A DNA stretch of 64,000 nucleotides from Slackia isoflavoniconvertens (GCF_003725955.1 NZ_QIBZ01000011.1:1-64000); one strand, 5' to 3'; positions 40,406 through 50,297 are shown, numbered from the stretch's first letter. Numbers and translations are program-made. The notes: a model not told the origin generated them from the sequence alone.

Positions 40406-41395
40406 CTACGCGTTTGCGGCAGCCTTGGCGTTGGCAGCGGCCGGAGCAGCTTCCTTCTTCTCGGCGGTGCGAGCAAGAATGTTCGCGTACACAGCGCCCG
40501 AGATGTTGTGCCACACGCTGAACACGGTGCCAGGCACAGCGGCGAGCGGCATGGTGGCGAAGTGCGTCAGAGCCAGTGAAGTTGCGAGGCCGGAGTTCTG
40601 CATACCAACCTCGATGGAAAGCGTGCGCATCTGAGCCTTGCTCAGGCCAAGCACGCGGCCCACGCCGTAGCCGAATGCATAGCCAAGCACGTTGTGCAGC
40701 ATAACCACCGCAATGATGAGCAGGCCGCTCGTCATGAGCTTAGCGGCATTCGCGGAAACAACGGCCATGATGATGAGCGAAATAGCAACGACCGAGATAA
40801 GCGGAAGAACCTTGCCGAACACCTCGGAAACCTTCGGGGCGATGGCGTTGATGATGAAGCCAAGCACGATAGGAACGAGCACGACCTGAACGATCGACAT
40901 AAGCATGCTCACATAGCTCACGTCAATGGACTGGCCGGCGAGCAGAAGCACGAGAGCCGGAGTCACAACAGGCGCCATGATGGTGGTGCATGCCGTCATG
41001 CCAACGGAAAGCGCGACGTCACCCTTGGACAGATACGTCATCACGTTAGAAGACGTTCCGCCCGGACAGCAGCCAACGAGGATGACGCCGACGGCAAGCT
41101 CGGTGGGCAGCTGGAAAATGGTCACGAGCAAAAACGCAAGCAGCGGCATAACGATGAACTGCGAGCAGATGCCAACGATAACGGCCTTGGGCTTGGTGAA
41201 AACGACCTTGAAGTCGGAAAGCTTGAGCGTCATGCCCATGCCGAACATCACGATGCCGAGGAGCGTATTAACCCAACTCGTGGGTAGTGCGGAATGAACG
41301 GGGCCTGGAATGATCAGGGCAATAATCGCTACCGCCAAAGCGATGATTGCCATGTACTTCCCTGCGAAATCACTTACTTTCTCAAGCGTTTTCAT
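40406..41395 (-). CDS. Bile acid:sodium symporter family (BASS) transporter
   Basis: A 329-aa, 10-TM protein with family motifs: GIVMFGMGMTLKLSDFKVVF, LVGCCPGGTSSNVMTYLSKG and EVGMQNSGLATSLALTHFAT, where the Asn and Gln residues of the sodium site lie. Bacterial relatives import bile acids, pantoate or other organic anions; the substrate cannot be read here. The Ala/Lys-rich tail is not conserved. GGAAG precedes the start at 41395. Confidence 0.85.
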   Translation of the reverse strand: MKTLEKVSDFAGKYMAIIALAVAIIALIIPGPVHSALPTSWVNTLLGIVMFGMGMTLKLSDFKVVFTKPKAVIVGICSQFIVMPLLAFLLVTIFQLPTELAVGVILVGCCPGGTSSNVMTYLSKGDVALSVGMTACTTIMAPVVTPALVLLLAGQSIDVSYVSMLMSIVQVVLVPIVLGFIINAIAPKVSEVFGKVLPLISVVAISLIIMAVVSANAAKLMTSGLLIIAVVMLHNVLGYAFGYGVGRVLGLSKAQMRTLSIEVGMQNSGLATSLALTHFATMPLAAVPGTVFSVWHNISGAVYANILARTAEKKEAAPAAANAKAAANA

Positions 41396-41548
41396 TTTCG
41401 ACTTCCTTTCCGAAACGCTTCGCCGCGCAGCGCATTCCCAGCAGGGGTGAAACGCTCGGGTCGTGGCGGAAAGGTCGATCGTAGTGCGAATTACCAGTGC
41501 TCGGCAATGCACGCTTGCGGCATACATGCCCTATGCATGTGATGGGTT

Positions 41549-41576
41549 AGTATAACTATCGCACACTAAAGCGCAA
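41549..41576 (-). promoter_or_regulatory. Promoter TTGCGC-16 bp-TATACT of the BASS gene
   Basis: On the minus strand the -35 TTGCGC (41576-41571) and -10 TATACT (41554-41549) are 16 bp apart, leaving a leader of about 145 bases. Confidence 0.6.
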
Positions 41577-41976
41577 GAGTATTTTTCGGCATTTTTGAAA
41601 AAAGCTTTGATAATCAAAGAAACCCAGGTGAAACGTCCAAGAAATATGGCGGAAATGAGACGGTCATATGAAGGGGCCTGCATGATACGGAAACGAACGA
41701 GCAAACCGCAAGCAAAAAGACCGCGCGGGACCACGCCGAGCATGAAAGTCCACCACTGGCCACGCCGAACATGGAAAGCTCAGCGCACGAAGCGATGCCA
41801 GACCCGTCTAAAGCGCGATGCCCGCCCAAAAAGGCCGGCTCACAGCGACGCCAAAACGAGGGGGCTACGCGATAAAACATCGAACGGCAAAGGCCGCCCT
41901 GCCACAACGCCCACAAGCTGGCTCTGCCGCCCTCCAAGCCAAATCGGCAATCCGGCTTGCAGCCATTACCGTAAAC

Positions 41977-42014
41977 CAAAAAGCCGGCTTGCGGCGCTTT
42001 GCCACAAGCCGGCT
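41977..42014 (-). terminator. Terminator of proS
   Basis: CAAGCCGGCT (42005-42014) pairs with AGCCGGCTTG (41982-41991). On the minus strand TTTTTGG follows. Confidence 0.75.
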
Positions 42015-42043
42015 CTCTTACGTATCAAGCTAGATGAAGCGCA

Positions 42044-43762
42044 CTAGACGTTTAGCGCAGCCTCCACGGCCTCGAGCACGCCGTCGATGGCGACCGACTG
42101 CTTTTCGCCGGTGGCGCGAGGCTTCACTTCCACAGAGCCCTCTTTCAGGCCACGCTTGCCCACGACAACCTGCACAGGCCAGCCGATAAGGTCGGCGTCG
42201 GCGAACTTGACGCCCGCGCGCTCGTCGCGGTCGTCAAGCACCACTTCCCAACCGGCGCAAGCGAGCTCGTCGGCGATTTTTGCGGCTGCCTCGGTCACCT
42301 CGTCGGGCTTGCCGGAAAGCGGAATCACGCACACATGCGCCGGAGCGATGCCCACGGGCCACACAATGCCGTTCTCGTCGTGGCTCTGCTCAACGGCGGC
42401 CGCCATGCAGCGCGACACGCCCACGCCATAGCAGCCCATGACGAACGGCTTCTCGACGCCGTCTTCGTCCATGAACGTGACACCCATGGCCTCGGAGTAC
42501 TTCGTGCCAAGCTTGAAAATCTGACCGGCTTCGATGCCGCGTGCGATGGAAAGGGGCTTGCCGCACTTCGGGCAGGCGTCGCCTTCCTTTACCATGCACA
42601 GGTGCTCCCAAGCATCCACCGTAAAGTCTTCGCCCTGTTTGGCGCCCGCAAAGTGGAAGCCGTCGACATTTGCGCCCACAAGCCAGCGCTCGATGCTGCG
42701 CAAGCTTTCGTCGGCGGCGATTTTTACGCCCTCGGGCAGGCCGACCGGACCCATGGAGCCCTTCACGAGGCCCGCGTCCTTCATTTCGGCGTCGGAAAGC
42801 GGCGTGAACTCGCCGAGCAGGTGCTCGACGGCCACCTCGTTCACCTCGTAGTCGCCGGGGACGAACAGCACCCACAGCGTGCCGTCGGCGGCTTTGCAGG
42901 AAAGCGCCTTCACGCAGGCGTTTTCGGTGGTACCCAAAAATGCAGCAAGCTCCTCGATGGTGTGCACGCCCGGAGTCTCGAGCTTCGTAAGCGCGTCGGC
43001 CGCGTACGCCACGGGATGCGGCGTGGCCTGGGCGGCTTCGGTGTCGGCCGCATAACCGCAGGTGCAGCTTGCGATTTCAGCCTCGCCCGCATCGGCGAGC
43101 ACCATGTACTCCTCGGAAGCGTTGCCGCCGATTTGGCCCGAGTCGGCCACGACCACACGGTAATCGAAGCCCATGCGGTCGAACATGTTGATATAGGCCT
43201 CGCGCATGCGAGCGTAGCTGGCATCCAAGCCGGCTTCATCGGCGTCGAAACTGTAGGCGTCCTTCATAATGAACTCGCGGCCGCGCATAAGCGCAAAGCG
43301 CGGGCGGCGCTCGTCGCGGAACTTCACCTGAATTTGGTAGAGGTTCTTCGGCAGGTCTTTATAGCTGCGAAGCTCGTTGTTCACGAGATCGGTCACGATT
43401 TCCTCGTGCGTGGGACCAAGGCAGAACTCGTTGTCGTGGCGGTCGGTCACGCGCAAAAGCTCGGGGCCGTAAACGTCCCAGCGGCCCGAACGATGCCACA
43501 GCTCAGCGGGCTGCACGAACGGCATAAGAATTTCCTGGCCGCCGTGGGAATCCATTTCCTCGCGCACGATGGTCTCGATTTTGCTAATAACGCGCATGCC
43601 GAGCGGCAAGAAAGTGTACAGGCCGGCGGCTTCCTTGCGAATCATGCCCGCGCGAACGAGCAGCTTCGCCGATTCGATGTCGGCGTCAGAAGGGTCTTCC
43701 TTCAACGTGGGAGCGTAGATGTCGCTCATGCGCAAAACGGGCTGTTTGCGAATGTTTGCCAT
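42044..43762 (-). CDS. proS: Prolyl-tRNA synthetase, bacterial type
   Basis: A 572-aa class II synthetase: motif 2 FRDERRPRFALMRGREFIMK, the YbaK-like editing insertion at about 225-390 (HPVAYAADALTKLETPGVHT onward), motif 3 GCYGVGVSRCMAA and the C-terminal anticodon-binding domain. It charges tRNA-Pro. It follows ispG by 174 bases, completing the conserved dxr-rseP-ispG-proS order. AAAGGA precedes the ATG. No T-box leader is seen. Confidence 0.95.
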   Translation of the reverse strand: MANIRKQPVLRMSDIYAPTLKEDPSDADIESAKLLVRAGMIRKEAAGLYTFLPLGMRVISKIETIVREEMDSHGGQEILMPFVQPAELWHRSGRWDVYGPELLRVTDRHDNEFCLGPTHEEIVTDLVNNELRSYKDLPKNLYQIQVKFRDERRPRFALMRGREFIMKDAYSFDADEAGLDASYARMREAYINMFDRMGFDYRVVVADSGQIGGNASEEYMVLADAGEAEIASCTCGYAADTEAAQATPHPVAYAADALTKLETPGVHTIEELAAFLGTTENACVKALSCKAADGTLWVLFVPGDYEVNEVAVEHLLGEFTPLSDAEMKDAGLVKGSMGPVGLPEGVKIAADESLRSIERWLVGANVDGFHFAGAKQGEDFTVDAWEHLCMVKEGDACPKCGKPLSIARGIEAGQIFKLGTKYSEAMGVTFMDEDGVEKPFVMGCYGVGVSRCMAAAVEQSHDENGIVWPVGIAPAHVCVIPLSGKPDEVTEAAAKIADELACAGWEVVLDDRDERAGVKFADADLIGWPVQVVVGKRGLKEGSVEVKPRATGEKQSVAIDGVLEAVEAALNV

Positions 43763-43936
43763 GGATGGTTCCTTTTCTATGTTGGTTCCAATGCGGAAAT
43801 TGAACGCGTGGTTGCGGTTTCGATGGAGTGCGCCCCGCCCAGCTGCAGCGCGGAAAGCGATGCGATCGAACCGGCGCCGCAACACCGCGGGCGAAGCAGC
43901 GAGAAGTCGATGCATCGAACGCTGGCGCACAGACGG

Positions 43937-45181
43937 CTATACCAGTTTTTCGAGCTCTTCCATCAGCGCGTCTACGATATCGGCCTCGGGCACTTTTCGC
44001 AAGACCTCGCCGCGTTTGAACACGACGCCCGAGCCGGCACCGCACGCCACGCCAAGGTCGGCGTCGGCGGCTTCGCCCGGACCGTTCACAACGCAGCCCA
44101 TAACGGCGACCTTCACCGGCTCGACGCGGTTCGCAAGGCGCCCGTCAACCTTCTTCGCGAGGTCGATGAGATTCACCTGGCAGCGACCGCATGTGGGGCA
44201 GCTGATGATTTCGGGGCCGCGGCGGCGCAGATCGAGCGCAGCGAGCAGCATCCAGCACGCGCGCACCTCTTCAGTAGGTTCGTCGGTGAGCGAAATGCGC
44301 ATGGTGTCGCCGATGCCCTCGTTCAGAAGGATACCCAGGCCGCAAGCCGATTTAATGACACCCTGCATGAGCGTGCCTGCTTCGGTGATGCCGATATGCA
44401 GCGGCACCTGCGGAATTTCCTGCGCGAGCGCGCGGTAGGTGGCGATGGTCGCCTGCACGTCGTGCGCCTTGGCTGAAACCACGACATCGCCGAAGTCGCG
44501 CTGCTCGAAGTGGCGCACGTATTCGACGGCAGATGCGGCAAGCTTCTCGGGAAGCGTGAGGTCGGCGCGTGCCTTCAACGCGTCGTCAAGCGAGCCGGCG
44601 TTTACGCCGACACGAATGGGAATATGGGCGGCGCGAGCGGCTTCGATGACTTCGTCGGTCTTTTCCCAACCACCGATATTGCCCGGGTTGATGCGCAGCT
44701 TCGCCGCGCCGCGGCGAGCAGCTTCGATGGCGATACCTGCATCGACATGCACGTCGGCGACCACCGGCAAGGGGCTTTTCGCGCACACCTCGGCAAATTG
44801 GTCAAGATAAGCGCGACGCGGAATGGCCATGCGCACCACTTCGCAGCCGGCCGCCTCAAGCGCGCGAATCTGACGCAGGTTCGCCTCCACGTCGTCGGCG
44901 GGAGCGTTGAGCATCGACTGCACGACGCACGGGGCGCCGCCGCCCATGGGAACTCCACCCACGTTCACGCGACGCGTGCGCTGATTCGGACGCAGCGAGG
45001 CGACGTCGCGAGGCGAGACTGCGGCCCCGGACGCAACGGCAGCGTTGACACCAGCGGCAGCCGACGTGGCAGCCGCAGCGCTCAGGCGGGCGGGCGATGC
45101 GCCAGACGCCAGAGCGGCATCGGTCGATGCCGCATTGACCTGCGCATCAACGCTGGGCATATTCGTTTCACAAGCTTGCAT
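43937..45181 (-). CDS. ispG: 4-hydroxy-3-methylbut-2-enyl-diphosphate synthase
   Basis: A 414-aa IspG (GcpE). The TIM-barrel domain begins near residue 60 (RRVNVGGVPMGGGAPCVVQS) and the [4Fe-4S] domain carries SCPTCGRC and GCVVNGPGE. It converts MEcPP to HMBPP in the non-mevalonate pathway. The first 60 residues are an Ala/Ser-rich extension not found in standard IspG; a start nearer residue 60 is possible, but AGGGGA before 45181 supports this one. Confidence 0.95.
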   Translation of the reverse strand: MQACETNMPSVDAQVNAASTDAALASGASPARLSAAAATSAAAGVNAAVASGAAVSPRDVASLRPNQRTRRVNVGGVPMGGGAPCVVQSMLNAPADDVEANLRQIRALEAAGCEVVRMAIPRRAYLDQFAEVCAKSPLPVVADVHVDAGIAIEAARRGAAKLRINPGNIGGWEKTDEVIEAARAAHIPIRVGVNAGSLDDALKARADLTLPEKLAASAVEYVRHFEQRDFGDVVVSAKAHDVQATIATYRALAQEIPQVPLHIGITEAGTLMQGVIKSACGLGILLNEGIGDTMRISLTDEPTEEVRACWMLLAALDLRRRGPEIISCPTCGRCQVNLIDLAKKVDGRLANRVEPVKVAVMGCVVNGPGEAADADLGVACGAGSGVVFKRGEVLRKVPEADIVDALMEELEKLV

Positions 45182-45699
45182 ATTTCCCCTTTTGGTCGGG
45201 CATAACCGCCTAATTTTACGCCCAAAAGAGCCCAACAGGAACCAGCAAAGCCCAACAGCGCAGTTTCGCCATGCAAGAGAGGATACGACGGCGAGGCAAG
45301 CGGAGGGATTCTGCGTGACGCTAATGCTGCGGTCGATAAGCCCTCGTTTATCAACGCCAAACGCCAATGCGAAACCCCACATGAACAAGACGCCAGCCTA
45401 AGCCGAAGCACGTGAAGCCCACACATTCCGCAACGCCGCGCCCTATCGGCAAAACATCTTCATCGTGCTAGCCGAAAGCCGCACCTAGCGAGCATGAAAT
45501 TCCAGCGCATCAAAGCATATCGGGCGACAAGCGCAGCATAATTCATAGGCAAGTTGGTCAATTCCATTTGTGGCCATCCATCTTGTCATCCATTTTTCGC
45601 AAATGCCCGCCGCACGCGCGTGCCGTGTGGGTATAGTGGATTGCGTGCGAATCACAGCGCGAAAAGAGCTCGCGCCCACAAACAGGAAGGAACACGCCT
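45182..45699. other. Divergent intergenic region between ispG and apbE
   Basis: About 520 bases contain no recognisable gene. TATAGT at 45632-45637 is a candidate -10 for apbE. Confidence 0.45.
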
Positions 45700-46635
45700 A
45701 TGCAAACCGAAGAATTCTTCCTGTTCGATACGGTGAACACCATCACGGCGCCCGCGCTCGACCCCGACACTATGGCGGCCGTGAAGGACGCATGCCTTCG
45801 CTACGAAAAGCTGTTCTCACGCTTCGATGAGCAATCGCAACTCTTCCGCATCAACAACGCCCATGGCGCACCGGTCGATGTCGACTCCGAATTGGCCCAG
45901 TTCATCAAAACGTCGCTCGCCTACTGCGAAGCATCAAACGGCCTGTTCGATATCACGATGGGGTCGGTCACGCGCCTGTGGAATTTCAAGAATGGCACCA
46001 TTCCCGCCAAGGGCGACGTGCACGCCGCCCTTGAGCACGTAAACTGGCGAGGCGTGCACGTCACCGACTCAACTGTGCAGCTCGATGACCCCGATGCATG
46101 CCTCGAGCTCGGCGGCATCGCGAAGGGATACATCGCCGATGGCGTGCTCGACGTGCTTGCGCGCCACGGCGTCGAACACGCCATCGTGAACCTGGGCGGC
46201 AACGTGGCCGTCATGGGCGGACGCCCCGACGGTACGCCATGGCAGGTGGGCCTGCGCCAGCCGATCGCCTCGCACGGCATTCCCGTGACGGCAACGTTCG
46301 CGGCGGTGGGCGTGGCATCGGGTTCAGTAGTCACGAGCGGCGTGTACGAACGCGCGTTCACAAGCAACGGCAAGGCGTACCACCACATTATCGACCCCCG
46401 CACGGGGTTCCCCGCTGAAAGCGACGTGGTAAGCGCCACGGTCGTCTCGCGCACGTCGCTCGAAGGCGACGGCTATTCGACTTCGCTCATTTTGATGGGC
46501 GTCGAGGGCGCGCTGCGATTCGCCGCACAGCACCCCGAAATCGACATCGTGCTCGTCGATGCGCAGGGCCGCGTATTCGCCACGCCAGGCATAGGCAATC
46601 GCGTTCCGTTCCGCCTGCTCAACAGCGAGAAATAA
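45700..46635 (+). CDS. apbE: FAD:protein FMN transferase (ApbE)
   Basis: A 311-aa ApbE protein: LFSRFDEQSQLFRINN, the LELGGIAKGYIADGV motif, AIVNLGGNVAVMGG and the Mg/FAD-binding HHIIDPRTGFPA. It covalently attaches FMN to Thr residues of flavoproteins. There is no lipoprotein signal, so it is cytoplasmic. It lies on the opposite strand inside the conserved rseP-ispG order. AGGAAGGA precedes the ATG. Confidence 0.93.
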   Translation: MQTEEFFLFDTVNTITAPALDPDTMAAVKDACLRYEKLFSRFDEQSQLFRINNAHGAPVDVDSELAQFIKTSLAYCEASNGLFDITMGSVTRLWNFKNGTIPAKGDVHAALEHVNWRGVHVTDSTVQLDDPDACLELGGIAKGYIADGVLDVLARHGVEHAIVNLGGNVAVMGGRPDGTPWQVGLRQPIASHGIPVTATFAAVGVASGSVVTSGVYERAFTSNGKAYHHIIDPRTGFPAESDVVSATVVSRTSLEGDGYSTSLILMGVEGALRFAAQHPEIDIVLVDAQGRVFATPGIGNRVPFRLLNSEK

Positions 46636-46653
46636 CGGTTTCGCGCAATAAGG

Positions 46654-46690
46654 AACAACGGACTCGCACAATCGCGGATCCGTTGTTTTG
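46654..46690 (+). terminator. Terminator of apbE
   Basis: AACAACGGA (46654-46662) pairs with TCCGTTGTT (46679-46687), followed by TTTGCTTCTTT. Confidence 0.75.
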
Positions 46691-46764
46691 CTTCTTTATT
46701 CAGGCCGGAAATGCGCACTTCGAATTCGGCCGTCCTGCCGATTCCCAAAGATAATTCGGTCGCC

Positions 46765-47838
46765 CTACCAATTCTCAAAGATAAACCGCTGAATGTCTTG
46801 GTTGAGCATGAGTATGAAGAACCCTATGAACAGCGCCATGCCCGTCATGGTCATGATATTCATAGCCTTATACCCCACCTGGCGTTTCGTAAGCTTCTGG
46901 AAAATCTCGATCACGAAACGGCCGCCATCGAGCGGCGGAATAGGCAGCAAATTCATAATGCCGAGCGACACCGAAATCATCGACATGAAGAACAGGAACT
47001 CCAACGGGCCCGCATCGGCATACTGTTTCGAAAGCACCGCCATACCCATGACGCTCGTCGAATTCGACACGACGTCAGCCGCGGTTTGCGGGTTGAACAG
47101 CCCCGCCACGGCCACGGCAACCATGCCGATGTAGTTGAACCCGGCGCTAATGGCGGTTCCCACATCGACATTCACATGACGAACCACTTCGCCCGCCTCG
47201 TTCACCATATCGATGCCGAACACCGAATAGATGAGCACAAACGCCACAATCGCGAACAGCAGATTCATGAAAATGCCCGCGAGCAGAATGACGCAGCGCT
47301 TCCAAAACGGCTGCGCACGATAGGTTTGCGCACGTTCTGCCAGGTAGAGCTCATGCGCGTCGTCGAACGGACGGGGCGACCCCTCGACCAGGTCGACCCC
47401 TTTGCGCTTATCCTTGAAGGCGCGCGTGCGGAATACGTTGTGCTCGTCGGTTTTCTTCGGACCAACAAGGCAGCCCCATTCCTCAAGCACGTAGAGCGCC
47501 TCAATCGCCTCGTCGAGCGTGATGCCCATCTTCTCGGCGACATCGTCGGCGTACACCGTGCCGTTGGCATAGGCGAATGCGAGCGCGTCTTCGAGATGCG
47601 GGTCTTCAGGGCCCGGCTCCATGCCGCACACTTTCGCGTAGCCGCCAAGGGGAACCGCCGTGACGCCGAACTTCGTGCCGCGCCAGGTGAAGCCAATGTT
47701 CGGACCCGGCAAGCCCAGCATGAACTCGGTCACACGCACGCCGAAAGCGCGCGCCGCGAGGAAGTGGCCGCCTTCATGAATGAAGACGAGCACCGAAAGC
47801 ACTATGACGATGTAGAGAACCATCAAGACGACGTCCAT
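46765..47838 (-). CDS. rseP: RseP-like site-2 protease with wHTH-like insert and no PDZ
   Basis: A 357-aa M50 metalloprotease with zinc motif HEGGH (21-25) and the distal LLPIPPLDGG near 303. Between them, the usual periplasmic PDZ domain is absent: only about 20 residues separate the second and third TM regions. Instead, residues 94-127 (VYADDVAEKMGITLDEAIEA, LYVLEEWGCLVGPKK) look like a winged helix, before the second TM. It cleaves membrane proteins within the bilayer. Gene order with dxr and ispG supports the RseP assignment. Confidence 0.85.
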   Translation of the reverse strand: MDVVLMVLYIVIVLSVLVFIHEGGHFLAARAFGVRVTEFMLGLPGPNIGFTWRGTKFGVTAVPLGGYAKVCGMEPGPEDPHLEDALAFAYANGTVYADDVAEKMGITLDEAIEALYVLEEWGCLVGPKKTDEHNVFRTRAFKDKRKGVDLVEGSPRPFDDAHELYLAERAQTYRAQPFWKRCVILLAGIFMNLLFAIVAFVLIYSVFGIDMVNEAGEVVRHVNVDVGTAISAGFNYIGMVAVAVAGLFNPQTAADVVSNSTSVMGMAVLSKQYADAGPLEFLFFMSMISVSLGIMNLLPIPPLDGGRFVIEIFQKLTKRQVGYKAMNIMTMTGMALFIGFFILMLNQDIQRFIFENW

Positions 47839-48092
47839 CTATGGCCTTTCGTTCGGGATGTGTCCGGGCGAGGCGCCGACGAGCTGGCCGCGTGACCCTT
47901 CGCATCAACCCTGAGTCCGCACCGATTCCGCCGCTTGACAGAAGCACGCCACTCGTACCACGGCCGAAGCGCCTCGCACACTCCACAACCTTTTCTGTAT
48001 TTACTATTTCCGTATGCGATTATGCCAAGTCCAGACGCGTGCAAGCAATGCGTTGCCACGCTGTCGCGAAACGAACAGAAGAACGCCAGGCG

Positions 48093-48146
48093 CGATGGCA
48101 CGATGGCACGATGGCACGATGGCACGATGGCACGATGGCACGATGG
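48093..48146. repeat. Tandem array of CGATGGCA, 6.75 copies
   Basis: Six perfect 8-base units plus a partial one. The unit is not a multiple of three and no gene covers it. Such arrays change length by slippage. Confidence 0.95.
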
Positions 48147-48188
48147 GCGGATTCTAAAGCAGTCCTTCGGCCCTGTCCCTTTTCACAG

Positions 48189-48339
48189 AAAAATGGCAGA
48201 GATTTGCGGTTGTGAACGATGGTTTTGCGAACGTGAGCGAAAGCGAGAATTCTGACCTGGGGTTATGCTACCAGAATCGGTCGACTCGACGGAAATAGAG
48301 CCCAACGACCGTTCACAACCGCAAATCTCTGCCATTTTT
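48189..48339. repeat. Inverted-repeat element with 30-bp perfect arms
   Basis: The arm at 48189-48218 (AAAAATGGCAGAGATTTGCG and on) is exactly inverted at 48310-48339, around a 91-base core. Outside the arms, CTGTCCCTTTT and TTGGGGACA suggest the symmetry continues imperfectly to about 48170-48352. It has no gene. Confidence 0.85.
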
Positions 48340-48699
48340 CCGTATTTGGGGACACGATTTTCTCAAGTCGAATGGGCATTCCATAAAAAAATGGATGCCA
48401 GCCTGCGCCAGCGTCCAAAACCAAACGTCTTTACCCACCGGGCATTCGATGGCAGCACCCCAAATGGGACCCGCGCCCGACAAAGAAGACCCAGCGACGG
48501 CGCCTCGAAAAAAGTTTAGGGCGCGATGGCAAGCCACCCGAGTCTCGGCTGCCTTACAACAGGCAGCCCCCGCCCAGGCAACGATCGTCGAAAGTTGCTC
48601 GGGCGCCCTAACAAGTTGTCCAAGGCCGCTTTCGACAGGCAAACCCCGTCAAGCATTTCGGCAAAAGCCGGCGCCATTTCCCTTCGCGACCAACCAGCC

Positions 48700-49959
48700 T
48701 TATTTCGCCCTCGCGGCAAGCCATGCCGCGGAAGCTTCACGCGCCCAAGCGTCGATCTCGGCGAGCTGGTCGAGACTTTCGACCCTCTGCAGGCCGCCGC
48801 CCTGCCCCGCCTCATGCGCCTCCATTATGGCGCCGACGCAACCGTCAATGTCCAAGTATCCGCACGCATCGCGCAAGAACGCCGCCACCGCGATCTCATT
48901 CGCGGCGTTCATAACGCATGGCAGCGTGCCGCCCGTATCGCCCGCATATTTGGCCAGCTTAAAGCAACGGAACGTGCCCTCATCAACCGGATAGAACTCA
49001 AGTTTGCCGAGCTGCGTGAAATCGAGCGGCTCCACCGGCGCATCCCAACGGTCGGGATAGCTCAGCGCGAACTGGATGGGAATGCGCATATCGGTGGTGC
49101 CCAGATGGGCCTTCACGCTACCGTCGGAATACTCCACCATGGAATGGATGGCACTCTGCGGTTGCACGACAACCTTAATGCGGTCGTACGGCATATCGAA
49201 CAGGTGATGCGCCTCAATCACTTCAAGGCCTTTGTTCATGAGCGTCGATGAGTCGATCGTGATTTTCGCGCCCATGTTCCACGTGGGATGCTTGAGCGCC
49301 TGAGCCGCCGTCATATCGCGCAGTTCGTCGCGCGTGCGGCCGCGGAACGGACCACCGCTCGCGGTGACCCACAGGCATGACACCTCTTCAGTACGCTCGC
49401 CGAGAAGGCATTGGTAAATTGCGCCATGCTCGGAATCGATGGGCATAAGAGCACCCGCCGGACCCGTCGCGGGGGCCACGCCCGCCGCACGGCGCGCTGC
49501 GTCGACCTTGGCTGCCATGGGCATAATAAGGTCTCCGCCTACGACCAGGCTTTCTTTATTCGCAAGCGCAAGCACCTTGCCAGCGGCGAGCGCCTCATAG
49601 CTCGCACGCAGACCGGCGGCGCCCACCAGAGCGTTCACCACAACGTCGGCCTCTTCGATGCTCGCGAGCGCAGCAACCGCCTCAGGGCCAAAGCCGACCT
49701 TCACGCCGCCATGCGCGCTCGCGAGGCGCGCGTCACGCGCAAGCTCCGCATTGCCGAACGCGATATTGCGCACGCGGAACTCATGCGCTTGAGCAAGCAC
49801 GGCATCGACGCTGGAGTTGGCCGCGAGGGCGATTACCTCCAGCTTGTCGGGGTGGCGACGGGCCACGTCGAGTGTTTGCGTGCCGATAGAGCCCGTCGAT
49901 CCCAAAACAACAATTTTACGAGGCATGCCGCCTTCATTCGCATGAGCCGTATAAGCCAT
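48700..49959 (-). CDS. dxr: 1-deoxy-D-xylulose-5-phosphate reductoisomerase
   Basis: A 419-aa DXR: NADPH-binding VLGSTGSIGTQTLDVARRHP, ALANKESLVVGGDLI, the substrate/metal site PIDSEHGAIYQCL and TASGGPFRGRTRDELRDM. It makes MEP from DXP, the first committed step of the non-mevalonate pathway. The start at 49959 has GGGGTGG upstream; an inner ATG 11 codons on (MPRKIVVLG) is also plausible. Confidence 0.95.
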   Translation of the reverse strand: MAYTAHANEGGMPRKIVVLGSTGSIGTQTLDVARRHPDKLEVIALAANSSVDAVLAQAHEFRVRNIAFGNAELARDARLASAHGGVKVGFGPEAVAALASIEEADVVVNALVGAAGLRASYEALAAGKVLALANKESLVVGGDLIMPMAAKVDAARRAAGVAPATGPAGALMPIDSEHGAIYQCLLGERTEEVSCLWVTASGGPFRGRTRDELRDMTAAQALKHPTWNMGAKITIDSSTLMNKGLEVIEAHHLFDMPYDRIKVVVQPQSAIHSMVEYSDGSVKAHLGTTDMRIPIQFALSYPDRWDAPVEPLDFTQLGKLEFYPVDEGTFRCFKLAKYAGDTGGTLPCVMNAANEIAVAAFLRDACGYLDIDGCVGAIMEAHEAGQGGGLQRVESLDQLAEIDAWAREASAAWLAARAK

Positions 49960-50058
49960 TTCAAACCACCCCTTATCAGAAGCGAAAGCAAAGCGCTTCC
50001 GCGCCAAAAGCCAATGAGCAGAGCTCCAGAAGCTCGATTCAGACGCCGCGGAAAATCC

Positions 50059-50283
50059 CGCCCGGCCCAACACGCGCCGCCGAAAGCAGCCCAAAACGAA
50101 TCGCATCTACATTCTACGCGCCACCCGGGCCAGCCCATTCGAGAACGATCATAACCAAGTTAATCGGGGCCAATCCAGGCCAAGCAAAACCGACCCAGTC
50201 AGAAGCAAGCCGAAAGCACCAAAGCGAATCGCACTCGCGCTCGATGCGCGAGACGCCGCCCGGCCCAACACGCGCCGCCGAAA
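50059..50283. repeat. 27-base direct repeat, two copies
   Basis: CGCCCGGCCCAACACGCGCC plus GCCGAAA occurs identically at 50059-50085 and 50257-50283, 198 bases apart, before dxr. A duplication or an insertion with target repeats could explain it. Confidence 0.8.
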
Positions 50284-50297
50284 ACAGCCCTCAACAA

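Larger units (their letters stand above)
41396..42043. other. Intergenic region with transporter promoter and proS terminator
   Basis: About 650 bases carry the promoter at 41549-41576 and the terminator near 41982. Several scattered GCCGGCT words occur between 41830 and 42015. No gene is recognised. Confidence 0.5.
47839..48699. other. Repeat-rich gap between rseP and dxr
   Basis: These 860 bases contain the 8-bp tandem array and the 30-bp inverted repeats listed separately. No gene is recognised; open frames here are short and unconvincing. Confidence 0.55.

Noticed and set aside
43763-43936. T-box leader before proS
   Set aside because: I looked for the conserved TGGNACCGCG-type bulge and a specifier stem in the 174-base gap and found neither.
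42335-44476. 713-codon plus-strand frame opposite proS and ispG
   Set aside because: Shadow of two certain genes; spans both and the gap between, with no protein motifs.
48093-48146. CRISPR array
   Set aside because: The 8-base units are contiguous with no spacers and no cas gene is nearby.
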